41,477 nt of DNA. Source: an uncultured Microscilla sp. (GTDB lineage Bacteria > Bacteroidota > Bacteroidia > Cytophagales > Microscillaceae). Both the position numbers and the translations under genes were made by a program. The notes beneath the pieces were generated by a model. That model searched no databases. It was not told the origin of the DNA and worked only from the letters and a program-made list of their open reading frames with translations. Position 1 is the stretch's first letter. Every line of letters starts with the position of its first letter. The stretch covers positions 1-41,477 of the forward strand of contig NZ_CANLRP010000066.1 of NCBI RefSeq assembly GCF_947493425.1, given 5' to 3'. Below are positions 1-8,023 of this stretch, piece by piece.

Positions 1-218
1 CATCAACCATTTTTTTGTGTATTTTGCTGCGCAAGGAAGTTTGCAAACTTCCATTTATCCAAACTTTCAAGTCTCCTGCGGAAGACTTAAAAGAGCTGAG
101 GAATGCAGCTTTATTCAACATCAACCATTTTTTTGTGTATTTTGCTGCGCAAGGAAGTTTGCAAACTTCCATTTATCCAAACTTTCAAGTCTCCTACGGA
201 AGACTTAAAAGAGCTGAG
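1..218. repeat. Direct repeat, 118-bp period, two visible copies
   Basis: Positions 1-100 recur at 119-218 with a single difference (G versus A inside the ctcctRcgga segment). The 18 bases between (101-118) occur once. Each copy contains a perfect 18-bp palindrome, ggaagtttgcaaacttcc, at 35-52 and 153-170, and a second weaker inverted repeat built on aagtct/agactt near 70-90 and 188-208. The first copy is cut by the window edge, so the array may extend upstream. Short ORFs across it are simply carried by the repeat and show no protein-like composition. Confidence 0.9.
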
Positions 219-317
219 TTGTACCCTAAATTTAAAAATATTTTAACCTTGTATTTGGTTTATCACGTATAATACAACAATCATTATATTATTTAATAAA
301 ATCAAACTAAATACAAA

Positions 318-1040
318 ATGTTAGAATCAAACTATCAAGAAGACGCAGCAACTCTTCCCTTTGTAGCGGAACAGCCCCTTGAGGCAAGAAAAACCTTTAT
401 AGAAAAAACATACACATTTTTGGCGATCGAGATACTACTTTTTATTCTGGTAGAAGCCATTTTTTTGCGCAGCCCCACCATTATTAACTTTACCCTTTCG
501 TTTTTGGGTGGTTGGTCGTGGCTGTTGTTGTTAGGGGGATATTTTGCGATCACCTCGCTCTCTGAAAGTTGGGCAATGAATACTACCTCTAAAACCTATC
601 AATACATTGCCATGCTTTTGTATGTGGTAGCAGAAGCATTCTTGTTTGCACCACTTATTTATCTGGCAATAAGAATGACAGGTGATACTGCCATTATCAA
701 CCAGGCAGCCACTATTACCATTACCTTATTTTTAGGTATTACTTCAGTAGCATTTATCACCAGAAAAGATTTCTCTATGTTGAGGATTTACCTCTCGGTA
801 GGTACGCTGGTAGCCATTGGGCTTATTGCCGCAGGGCTTATATTTGGGTTCTCGTTAGGCTTATGGTTTTCTTTTGCAATGGTGGCATTGGCTGCTGGAG
901 CTATTTTATACCAAACCTCGGCTATTTTGCATAAATATCATACTGAGCAATATGTGGCAGCTTCTTTAGGGCTGTTTGGCTCTGTGATGCTATTGTTCTG
1001 GTATGTTCTCAATATTTTATCAAGTCTCTCCGGCGATTAA
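318..1040 (+). CDS. Bax inhibitor-1 (BI-1)/YccA-like membrane protein
   Basis: This 240-residue protein has about seven hydrophobic segments after a polar N-terminus of about 30 residues. The order of landmarks fits the BI-1/UPF0005 family: an EARKTFIEKTY entry into helix 1, a TRKDFS motif in the fifth-sixth helix loop, and a C-terminal block running from YQTSAI through the HTEQYVAASLGLFG segment to a last helix. Length matches the family (210-240). BI-1 proteins sit in the inner membrane and have been linked to calcium leak and stress tolerance, but a bacterial role is not settled. The gene stands alone and converges with sbcC on a shared terminator. Confidence 0.85.
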   Translation: MLESNYQEDAATLPFVAEQPLEARKTFIEKTYTFLAIEILLFILVEAIFLRSPTIINFTLSFLGGWSWLLLLGGYFAITSLSESWAMNTTSKTYQYIAMLLYVVAEAFLFAPLIYLAIRMTGDTAIINQAATITITLFLGITSVAFITRKDFSMLRIYLSVGTLVAIGLIAAGLIFGFSLGLWFSFAMVALAAGAILYQTSAILHKYHTEQYVAASLGLFGSVMLLFWYVLNILSSLSGD

Positions 1041-1082
1041 TGCTGTTATTGGTTAAATTCGTAGAATATCAACACAAACAAA

Positions 1083-1118
1083 AACCCAACTCATCACCTG
1101 ATGAGTTGGGTTTTTGTT
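1083..1118. terminator. Bidirectional rho-independent terminator
   Basis: A perfect 14-bp stem (1083-1096 with 1099-1112) closes on a 2-base loop and is followed by a T-rich tract on the plus strand. A-rich sequence lies before it, which is a T-tract on the minus strand. It separates the convergent genes ending at 1040 (+) and 1216 (-) and can serve both. Confidence 0.9.
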
Positions 1119-1215
1119 TGATATTTTTTATATCATCTCTAAGGTGTGCACATTCATTGCTCATAAATTTAGTCTGTACCTACTTGCTGCTTGAAGCTAA
1201 TCACCTACCACTGGC

Positions 1216-4200
1216 TTAAGCCTGCTCCCAACTCTTTTGCAACACACTGCCTGTTTCTTCTTGATTACGCACCTTCAAGTACACCGAAATTTCGCGTTGC
1301 AGGCTTTCTACGTGTGATATAATACCTACAATTCGGTTTTCTTTGCGCAAGCTGGTCAGTGTTTCAAATACCGCATCCAACGATTCTTCATCCTGAGAGC
1401 CAAAACCTTCATCCAAAAAGAAGAAGTTTTGGTTCGACTTGGTAAACTGCTGAATGTTGTCGGCAAGCGCCAGCGCCAGCGATAACGCTGCCTGGAAGGT
1501 TTGCCCTCCCGACAAGGTTTTTACACTACGGGTTTGTCCGTTGTTAAGGTAATCGCGGATATAGAAGGTATTGTCTTCGTTTACTTCCAGCTTGAGCTGC
1601 TGCTTGGTCAGGCGGTAAAAACGCTCGTTGGCAAGGTTACAAAGGTTTTGCATATACACCGACGAAATATAGTTTACAAAACCGCTTTCACGGAACATTT
1701 TCTTCAGGGTGCTTATATCGTCACGACGCAAGTGCAAAGCATCAGCGTGTTTCTGTAACTTAAACTTACGCGCCAAGTCGCTTTCCAAGCGTTCTATTTC
1801 ACTCTTAAGCCCTCCGCGTCGGTCTTGCTTTACTTGAATGTCTTCTTTGAGGCTTTGTATATCAGTGAGTACTTGTTGGTATTCCTCCTCGTTGTATACC
1901 TTGCCCGCCGTTTGTTGTTCCAGCTTGTGGCATTCATCTTCAACGCGGTGGAGTTTGGTCTGAAACTCCTTGATTTTTTGATTTTCGCGTTCAATATCCA
2001 GCTTATTCTGTAAGATATTTTCTACCGTTTCCAACGTGTCAAAATCAGATTTTTCCAGCCTGTCCTGAAGTTTACTTTGGTTGGCTTGCAGGTTTTGCTC
2101 GTCTTGCAGTAAGTTTTCGCGGCTATTGCGTAAATCGCTTTCAAGGCGCACCTTTTGACTACGATCTTCGTTTATTTGCGTCTCCAGATTTTTGTATTTG
2201 CGTTCCAGGCGTTCATACAAATCCTCCAGACTCCTTATCTCTTGCTTGAGCTGTGAGGCCGCATGTTGGGCGTAGTCTTCCACGTTAAACACCCGTAACT
2301 GACGCTTTAAAGTTTTGAGCTGGGTAGTTTTGGTCAACTGCTGGTTTTCCAGATCGGCAATAGCCGTTTTATACTTGTCCAGTTTTTTGCGTTCCTCCTC
2401 TAGCGAGCGCTGCATTTGTTCGCGCTCTTTGTCGGCATCGTCAATGGCGTTTTGTAAGCGACTAGCCTTTGCTTTTTTCTTTTCTACATCTTCGTCGTGA
2501 TCGGGGTCAAACGCTGGCTTCCAATTAAATTTATACAAATGCAAGTCAAACTTATTGGCCTCTGCCTGTGCTTCCTCATCGCGTCGCTCTAATTGCTTCT
2601 TTTTCTCGTCAATCTGCACTTTAAGCTGCCGTACCTTGTCCAGCAAATCAGTTAATAAACTTATTTGCACATCCTGGGTTTCGCGTGCCTCCTGAAAAGC
2701 ATGCAAAGCTGCATCAATCTTATCAGGCTTGAGCGGATCAGGGTGATGTGCCGAACCACACAAAGGACAAGGTTCGCCATCGCTTAGATTTTCGGCATAC
2801 TCCTGTAGCTTAAGCTTAATTGTAAGCCCCGACAGCTTGTGTTGGGTATGTACTAGTTTATCTTTTAGCTCATCCCGTTTGTCAAGTATCATGTCAGCCA
2901 GCTCATCAATGGTTGTCTTGGGGTGTGCTTCGGGCAGCAAGTCCCTCAAATGTTCTTCGTACAGTTCTTTTTTCTCTTTGCGGATTTTCTCTATTTCGCG
3001 CTCTATGTGGCGGGTTTCCTGGTTTACCTTTTGTATACTGCTCAATATTTTCTTTTTCTCGGCAAACCAACTGCTCACTGCCAATAATACATTATTGTCG
3101 GGCAGGTTTTCTTTTTGGCGCTTGATAAAAAAAGTTTTGTCTTCAATTTCCGTCTTTAATTTTACAATTTTCTTGTCCGTCTCTTTTATTACAGGCTTGC
3201 CTTTTTCTACGCGTTCTTCCAGCGTTACCAGTTCTTTATTGAGCTCATTGATATTGATAATCTTGGTAAACTCATCTATTTTTTGTTTGATGGTTTCGCG
3301 CTCATTGTATTGTTTTTTTACTTCTTCAAAGCTTTGCTCATCTTGTACCAGCTTTTGCTGAATTTGCTCAAAATGGACTTCTTTCTGTTGGATAACCTCT
3401 TGCAACTGTTTGATTTTTAGTTGAGTAAGTTTGTGAGTTTCCAGCAAATCGCTAAACTGATACAAACAAGTTTCATACTCCTTTACCCTGCGTTCCAGGC
3501 TGTCAAAGTCATCGGCTTGTTGCTTTAGGTGGGCAAGTTCTTCTTTTTGGCGGGCAAGTTCAGTAAACAATGCTTTGATTTGCTCAAGAGCAGTTTTTTG
3601 GGTGCTCTTTTCTTGTAATTGGTTTTGTTGAGCTTCCAGCGAGGCCACCAGTTCTTTCAAAATACCCCGTTGCTCATTGATACTTTCTTCGGTTACCTCA
3701 GCCACCCCCTGTAGTTTGGTTTCTACTTGGGTAATCTTTTCATCGTTTTCTTTTTCCACGGGGCGCAGCTTTTGCCCAAGATCGTACTTGCCCAGTCCAA
3801 AAATATCTTTGAGCATACGAGTACGATCGGTATCGCCCAATTGCAAAAACTCTTGAAACTTGCCTTGCGGAATAATAATGGTACGACGGAAGTTGTCATA
3901 ACTCAGCTCCAGAATATCTTGAGCCGTTTTGTCGGTGGGTGTCCATTCGCCCTTCACCATTTGGTAATGGCTACGGTCAAAGGTGCGAATTTTTTCAAAG
4001 TTTTTGCTGTTACGTTTGCCCTCTACCACAAAACGGTAGTACTCGTTGTCGCTGGCTTTAAACTCATAATCAATCAACAACTCATTCGACTTAAGGTTCA
4101 TTAAGTTATAAGTCACCTTGTCTTGCTTGTTCAACCGCTCTACTTGCCCATACAAAGCATAAGAGATAGATTCGAGAATGGTAGACTTACCGCTACCCAC

Positions 4201-4308
4201 CATACCAAAAATACCAAACAAACCCGAATCGGTAAGTTTAGTAAAATCTATTTCTGCTTTTTTTTGGTAAGAATAAACTCCTTGTAAGGTTAACTTTACC
4301 GGTATCAT
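1216..4308 (-). CDS. sbcC: SbcC/Rad50-type DNA repair exonuclease ATPase subunit
   Basis: The 1030-residue protein has the SMC-like layout. The Walker A motif GMVGSGKS lies at residues 35-42. Two very long heptad-rich coiled coils flank a zinc hook, CPLCG, near residue 515. The ABC signature LSGGQ lies near 930 and the Walker B motif FFFLDEGFG near 970. SbcC works with the SbcD nuclease to open hairpins and process double-strand ends. No sbcD-like gene is adjacent: the upstream side is a noncoding gap and the downstream neighbour is a convergent membrane protein. The ATG at 4308 places the N-terminal strand (MIPVKLTLQG) exactly where the family begins. Confidence 0.95.
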   Translation of the reverse strand: MIPVKLTLQGVYSYQKKAEIDFTKLTDSGLFGIFGMVGSGKSTILESISYALYGQVERLNKQDKVTYNLMNLKSNELLIDYEFKASDNEYYRFVVEGKRNSKNFEKIRTFDRSHYQMVKGEWTPTDKTAQDILELSYDNFRRTIIIPQGKFQEFLQLGDTDRTRMLKDIFGLGKYDLGQKLRPVEKENDEKITQVETKLQGVAEVTEESINEQRGILKELVASLEAQQNQLQEKSTQKTALEQIKALFTELARQKEELAHLKQQADDFDSLERRVKEYETCLYQFSDLLETHKLTQLKIKQLQEVIQQKEVHFEQIQQKLVQDEQSFEEVKKQYNERETIKQKIDEFTKIININELNKELVTLEERVEKGKPVIKETDKKIVKLKTEIEDKTFFIKRQKENLPDNNVLLAVSSWFAEKKKILSSIQKVNQETRHIEREIEKIRKEKKELYEEHLRDLLPEAHPKTTIDELADMILDKRDELKDKLVHTQHKLSGLTIKLKLQEYAENLSDGEPCPLCGSAHHPDPLKPDKIDAALHAFQEARETQDVQISLLTDLLDKVRQLKVQIDEKKKQLERRDEEAQAEANKFDLHLYKFNWKPAFDPDHDEDVEKKKAKASRLQNAIDDADKEREQMQRSLEEERKKLDKYKTAIADLENQQLTKTTQLKTLKRQLRVFNVEDYAQHAASQLKQEIRSLEDLYERLERKYKNLETQINEDRSQKVRLESDLRNSRENLLQDEQNLQANQSKLQDRLEKSDFDTLETVENILQNKLDIERENQKIKEFQTKLHRVEDECHKLEQQTAGKVYNEEEYQQVLTDIQSLKEDIQVKQDRRGGLKSEIERLESDLARKFKLQKHADALHLRRDDISTLKKMFRESGFVNYISSVYMQNLCNLANERFYRLTKQQLKLEVNEDNTFYIRDYLNNGQTRSVKTLSGGQTFQAALSLALALADNIQQFTKSNQNFFFLDEGFGSQDEESLDAVFETLTSLRKENRIVGIISHVESLQREISVYLKVRNQEETGSVLQKSWEQA

Positions 4309-4852
4309 TGATGTTGTCGATTATTTGAAAGTCTTGAGCCCGTAAATTAAGCATAATTTTTTAATTGTCAATCTTTAGGCCGGTGGTCGTGTTGTTTTCA
4401 ACCTTATTTTTCATTGAAGATTTGTAAGAAACTACATCCAAAAATTTTGATGTAATGATACTCTTTAGAAAAGTCCGACGATACCTGGCAAAGAAGTGTA
4501 AACTAAAAACGGACAGCTATTGCTTAATTGGGTGGGTAGGATATTTTGTGTGTTGCTACCAATAGCATTGAGCTTTGTATGTTTGGTGAGTTTAAGCCTT
4601 TTGGCAAAAACCACTTTCAGTAAAAAAAGAAGAACAGCAGGTGCCAACAAGGAGTATAAAAAATAACACATAAAAAACCTTTTGGACAAGATTGCCCAAA
4701 AGGTAAAAGGTAGGATGGCTCAAAGCGTGGTGTGGCGCTAGGTTTGTGGCATTAGCCATCATTAAATAGACCTCCATATATAATTGATTCATTATAAGCT
4801 GCTTACATATACCTGCAGCTAAATGTACTAATTCCTAAAGACTTGCAGCTAC
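4309..4852. other. Intergenic region, no gene seen
   Basis: This 544-bp AT-rich gap has only short ORFs without family features. A terminator-like hairpin (4677-4704) belongs to the operon ending at 4853. The short stretch 4509-4523 (acggacagctattgc) resembles 18069-18083 at the right end of the element described at 17903-18087, and may be a decayed remnant of the same repeat. Confidence 0.6.
4672..4704 (-). terminator. Rho-independent terminator of the nitronate monooxygenase operon
   Basis: A perfect 9-bp inverted repeat (4677-4685 with 4696-4704, accttttgg/ccaaaaggt) has a 10-base loop. Read on the minus strand it is followed by a run of T. It lies about 150 bases beyond the stop at 4853. 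Confidence 0.7.
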
Positions 4853-5929
4853 TTATGATATTGGGTTTAAATTATTTATCTCATCTATGAGCGATCGAAA
4901 CAGACTACTGGCTGAGGTATGTTGCAAAGGAATTGAAAATTGCCCTGACCAAAACCCCACATAGTCGTGTTGGTGTTGCTCCAGTGCTACCTTTCTTAAA
5001 GGACTTAGAAAAGTACTTTGCAAAGGATAAGGAGCTAGTTTGTCTGTGGGGATATTCTGCAAAGATAATGGGTTGGAAATGACCCTGCCCAAGCGCCCGG
5101 TAAATGTTTGGCTCAGGTTGGTTTGGGGTACTTCTTGCAACAACTTGTGCTTATGAACATCTGGCGCGTTAGACTCCTGAGTAGCTAAAAAAGCAGTCCC
5201 TATTTGTACAGCCGAAGCCCCTGCCTGTAACGCAGCGAAAGCTTCCTGCCCATTGGTAATACCACCTGCCGCTATGATAGGTGTTTTTACCTGAGCAATT
5301 GTTTGAGTGAGTAACGAAGAAGTATCCATTAAAACCCCTTTGTTTTTTGGTAAAAACCACGCCCGGTGCCCCCCGGCTTGTGCTCCAGAAGCTACTATAA
5401 TGTCAACGCCTGCTTCTTCCAGTAACAAGGCTTCTTCAGGATGGGTAGCGGTAGCTATTACCACAGTTTGCCTTTTGCGCAACTCTTGTATAACCTCTTG
5501 AGGAGGCACCCCAAATATGAAACTCATAACAGGTGGGCTGGCTTGTAAAATAGCCTCCATCTGTTGATCAAAGTTTTGGGCTTGAGCCGCAGGCAGTGTT
5601 TCTGGTAAAGGCACGTTGAGTGCGTCAAAATAAGGCTTAAACATTGTCTTGACTATTTCAAACTGCTCTTGCCCAAATATTTTGGGAGAACTGCTTTTTT
5701 GAGGTACCCATAAATTAAGCCCATAGGTTTTTTTTGTAAGTGCTTGAATAGTCGAGTTGACCTTTAAAATCTCTTCAGGGCTATAAGAGTTCAATCCAAA
5801 AGATCCCATTCCACCAAGGTTAGATACTGCAGCCACCAGTTTGGCAGAAGAAAATCTTCCACCAAAAGGTCCTTGAATAATGGGGTAGTTAATCCCCAAC
5901 AGCTGAGTAACTTTAGTTTTGTTCCACAT
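4853..5929 (-). CDS. Nitronate monooxygenase (2-nitropropane dioxygenase family)
   Basis: The 358-residue flavoprotein has the NMO TIM-barrel landmarks: an N-terminal INYPIIQGPFGG segment, LGGMGSFG, the EAGVDIIVASGAQAGGHR block carrying the family histidine, and the phosphate-binding AAGGITNG followed by GASAVQIGTAFL. The family uses FMN to oxidise alkyl nitronates to carbonyl compounds and nitrite; propionate-3-nitronate is a common substrate. It is the last gene of a four-gene operon and its start overlaps the end of the NTF2-like gene by 17 bases, which implies translational coupling. Related enoyl-ACP reductases (FabK) share the fold, so the substrate is inferred from family only. Confidence 0.88.
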   Translation of the reverse strand: MWNKTKVTQLLGINYPIIQGPFGGRFSSAKLVAAVSNLGGMGSFGLNSYSPEEILKVNSTIQALTKKTYGLNLWVPQKSSSPKIFGQEQFEIVKTMFKPYFDALNVPLPETLPAAQAQNFDQQMEAILQASPPVMSFIFGVPPQEVIQELRKRQTVVIATATHPEEALLLEEAGVDIIVASGAQAGGHRAWFLPKNKGVLMDTSSLLTQTIAQVKTPIIAAGGITNGQEAFAALQAGASAVQIGTAFLATQESNAPDVHKHKLLQEVPQTNLSQTFTGRLGRVISNPLSLQNIPTDKLAPYPLQSTFLSPLRKVALEQHQHDYVGFWSGQFSIPLQHTSASSLFRSLIDEINNLNPIS

Positions 5930-6287
5930 GAGTAAAAAGCTTATTTACAATTTTCCATTCATCATTTATCATCACAAGCGATAAATAGTCATAATAATTG
6001 AAGCCTAGCATAGGCACGTGTAGCTTGGCGGTGGCTACCTTGCCCAAAACCTCTATGTCTAACACCTGCATGGCAAAGGTTTCTCCCAGTGCTTTTGGAC
6101 TTTTTCGGTTTTTGACCCCTTCCAGGTAATCGTCTAAACCTTTATGATAAGGGGTTCCGCCAACATCTCCATAAAGGAGTGCCTCTGTCGTGAAACTACT
6201 TTTTAGCTTGGATACATCACCATGAAAAATTCCTTCAAAGTAGTTTTGTATGGTGTTCTCTATTTGCTTGAGCTTGTCAGTGTACAT
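5913..6287 (-). CDS. NTF2-like protein (putative lumazine-binding/SnoaL type)
   Basis: This 124-residue single-domain protein fits the cone-shaped NTF2 fold. An amphipathic N-terminal helix (IENTIQNYFEGIFHGD) is followed by a segment with SSFTTEALLYG, and the C-terminal beta strands include YDYLSLVMINDEWKIVNK, typical of the Lumazine_bd_2/DUF4440 group. Such proteins bind or isomerise small hydrophobic molecules, or act as accessory folds. The gene lies 9 bases after the SDR gene and overlaps the nitronate monooxygenase gene, so it probably belongs to the same small-molecule pathway. No catalytic residue can be assigned. Confidence 0.75.
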   Translation of the reverse strand: MYTDKLKQIENTIQNYFEGIFHGDVSKLKSSFTTEALLYGDVGGTPYHKGLDDYLEGVKNRKSPKALGETFAMQVLDIEVLGKVATAKLHVPMLGFNYYDYLSLVMINDEWKIVNKLFTHVEQN

Positions 6288-6296
6288 AGTTTTTAA

Positions 6297-7040
6297 TTAA
6301 AGAGTGTGTCCTATGGTATGGCCTCCAGCCACATTGAATGTTTCGCCCGTTACAAAATCGGCCGTAGCCAGGTAATAAGCTGCTTGTGCTATTTCTTCGG
6401 GCTCGCCTATGCGGTTGAGTAAATGTAACCCTGCCAGACTATCGGCATTTTCTACCCCTATTTTGCCTTGTAACGGACTCCTGATAATGCCAGGAGCAAT
6501 GGTGTTGATTTTTATGTTGTCTTTGCCAAACTCAGCTGCCAATTGACGGGTCAAAGTATGAATAGCACCTTTGCTTGCTACAGGGGCTGACGCCGGAAAA
6601 CCTGCAATGGCATGGTCTACCAGCACGGTACCTATGTTAATAATACTACCGCCACCTTGTTGAAGCATTTGGCGAATGGCCGACTGTGAGGCAAAGTAAG
6701 TACCCTTGAGGTTAGTGTCCAGAAAACGATTTAAATCTTGTTCTTCTACCTCCAGAAAAGGTTTGGGCTGAAATGTACCCGCATTGTTGATCAATAAATC
6801 AATTTTGCCAAAGTGCTCTACTGCAGTTGCCACCAACTGCTTTCCTACTTTAGGTTGGCCAATGTCTCCTGCTATCAAAACGGCTCGATTGGGCGAACCA
6901 AACTCTTTGTAAGTACTTTGGAGTTTTTCTTTGTGAAAAGAGTTCATGACTACATTGCTTCCTTTGTCTAAAAATAGTTTTGCAATGGCCTTGCCTATGC
7001 CTGTAGAGGCTCCAGTTACAACAATTGTCCTGTTTGTCAT
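6297..7040 (-). CDS. SDR-family protein with altered active site
   Basis: The 247-residue protein is a classical-length short-chain dehydrogenase/reductase. It has the cofactor motif TGASTGIG near residues 9-16, a basic/SFHKEK loop that would favour NADPH, the NNAG motif near 86, and a C-terminal FVTGETFNVAGGHTIG segment. The catalytic stretch is unusual. Where the family has Ser and a YxxxK pair, this protein has NIGT and PVASK, so Tyr is replaced by Pro (codon cct, confirmed on the minus strand near 6583) while Lys is kept. It may be a binding-only or altered-chemistry SDR. It lies 5 bases after the tautomerase gene. Confidence 0.85.
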   Translation of the reverse strand: MTNRTIVVTGASTGIGKAIAKLFLDKGSNVVMNSFHKEKLQSTYKEFGSPNRAVLIAGDIGQPKVGKQLVATAVEHFGKIDLLINNAGTFQPKPFLEVEEQDLNRFLDTNLKGTYFASQSAIRQMLQQGGGSIINIGTVLVDHAIAGFPASAPVASKGAIHTLTRQLAAEFGKDNIKINTIAPGIIRSPLQGKIGVENADSLAGLHLLNRIGEPEEIAQAAYYLATADFVTGETFNVAGGHTIGHTL

Positions 7041-7045
7041 GGTGG

Positions 7046-7249
7046 CTAGTTTTGTGGGTTGATTAGTTCAGAGTATTGTTTTCCTTTTACTCCCCAGTTG
7101 TCTATGTGTACCTCGTCAATCACCACATGTGTAGTTACTGGGTTTTTGTTGAGGACTTCTACTACCAACTGAGTGACACCAGCAATCAATTGTTGCTTTT
7201 GTTCTTTAGTGACATTTTCATCAGTCACTTTGATATTGATATAAGGCAT
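7046..7249 (-). CDS. Tautomerase (4-oxalocrotonate tautomerase-like)
   Basis: The 67-residue protein begins Met-Pro, so removal of Met leaves the N-terminal catalytic proline of the tautomerase superfamily. The following strand (YINIKVTD), the helix with KEQKQQLIAGVTQLV and the strand THVVIDEVH match the 4-OT beta-alpha-beta unit; 60-70 residues is usual for the hexameric type. It opens the operon tautomerase, SDR, NTF2-like, nitronate monooxygenase, with spacings of 5, 9 and -17 bases. The operon may transform an unsaturated or nitro compound, but the substrate is not evident. Confidence 0.85.
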   Translation of the reverse strand: MPYINIKVTDENVTKEQKQQLIAGVTQLVVEVLNKNPVTTHVVIDEVHIDNWGVKGKQYSELINPQN

Positions 7250-7287
7250 AATGTAAATGTTTTGATATTTTTAATTATTTGATGCTA

Positions 7288-7295
7288 CAAAATTA
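7288..7295 (-). promoter_or_regulatory. Candidate -7 promoter element of the tautomerase operon
   Basis: The minus strand reads taattttg, an exact match to the Bacteroidota -7 form TAnnTTTG, 39 bases before the ATG at 7249. No clear TTTG -33 element is present at the usual spacing. That would fit a promoter depending on an activator bound at the adjacent 7340-7355 box. Confidence 0.45.
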
Positions 7296-7339
7296 GGGCA
7301 GGAGTGTATGAGCTCACAGGACGCACATCACTTTATACA

Positions 7340-7355
7340 TGTGAGATAGATCACA
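7340..7355. promoter_or_regulatory. CRP-like operator, TGTGA-N6-TCACA
   Basis: The sequence tgtgagatagatcaca is a perfect dyad in its outer pentamers and identical to the E. coli CRP half-site consensus. It lies in the 190-base gap between a Crp/Fnr-family gene and the operon starting at 7249. Its centre is about 63 bases upstream of the start point predicted from the 7288-7295 element, a class I activator spacing. The neighbouring regulator carries the recognition-helix residues (RETxxR) that read TGTGA in CRP. Confidence 0.7.
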
Positions 7356-7439
7356 CTTTGGCAACAAGTTAAGAAGTGAAGGAAATGAAAAGAGATGTGA
7401 GATATTATAAAGGCAATTGCTGGTGAAGAATCACTATTT

Positions 7440-8000
7440 TTACAGGCGGCTCAAAGTTTCGCGGGAGACTCCAAGGTAAGAGGCGAGCATTTTTTTTGGA
7501 ACACGCTGAACCAACTGGGGGTATTGGTTCAACAACATTTCGTAGCGTTCTTTAGCTGTATTTCGGCACAGCGATAAAATTCTTTTTTGTGAAGCTATAA
7601 AAGCGAGCTTGGTTTTTTTAGCCCAGAAACGCTCCATTTTATGCATTTCACTACTGAGTTTTTCTCTAGAGGCATAGTCAATGGCAAGCAACTCACAATT
7701 TTCTATACAATCTACCGAAAAGCTTGCCCTTACTTGGTTGTTAAAAGCTTCATAGTCTGTAATCCACCAGTTTTCCATAGCAAACTGCACTATATATTCT
7801 TTACCGTTTTGGTCAAAAAAATAAGCTTTTAAACACCCCTTAATCACCCAGTGTTCTTTATCTACAAGTTCACCTTCCTGCACAAGATATTGGTGTTTTC
7901 GCTTAGACAAAGGAGTAAAATGACTCAGTATAAAGTCAAATTCCTGGTCGGTAAGTGGCAGTACTTCTTCAATATGTGCTCTCAAGGGATGTATATGCAT
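7440..8000 (-). CDS. Crp/Fnr-family transcriptional regulator
   Basis: This protein has about 186 residues: an N-terminal cyclic-nucleotide-binding-type beta-roll (LVQEGELVDKEHWVIKGCLKAYF), a long dimerisation helix, and a C-terminal HTH ending GVSRETLSRL. The recognition helix shares the Arg-Glu...Arg contacts of E. coli CRP. The phosphate-binding cassette of cAMP-binding CRP (GE...RS) is not preserved, so the ligand is unlikely to be cAMP bound in the standard way. The ORF continues to a TTG at 8015, but the ATG at 8000 is preferred. Either start lies within 24 bases of the upstream kinase stop (8024), so both may be co-transcribed. The protein stops right after the recognition helix, slightly short for the family. 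Confidence 0.87.
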   Translation of the reverse strand: MHIHPLRAHIEEVLPLTDQEFDFILSHFTPLSKRKHQYLVQEGELVDKEHWVIKGCLKAYFFDQNGKEYIVQFAMENWWITDYEAFNNQVRASFSVDCIENCELLAIDYASREKLSSEMHKMERFWAKKTKLAFIASQKRILSLCRNTAKERYEMLLNQYPQLVQRVPKKMLASYLGVSRETLSRL

Positions 8001-8023
8001 CAGCAAATCCTTCAACTGTTGAT

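Noticed and set aside
1..218. CRISPR array
   Set aside because: Only two copies of a unit of at least 100 bases with an 18-bp gap are visible; CRISPR repeats are 23-50 bases with spacers of similar length.
2837..3361. 174-residue ORF on the plus strand inside sbcC
   Set aside because: It is Ser/Phe/Leu-rich antisense of the coiled-coil coding region, a typical shadow frame.
4465..4792. Small overlapping ORFs on the minus strand
   Set aside because: They have no family features, overlap each other, and cover a terminator hairpin.
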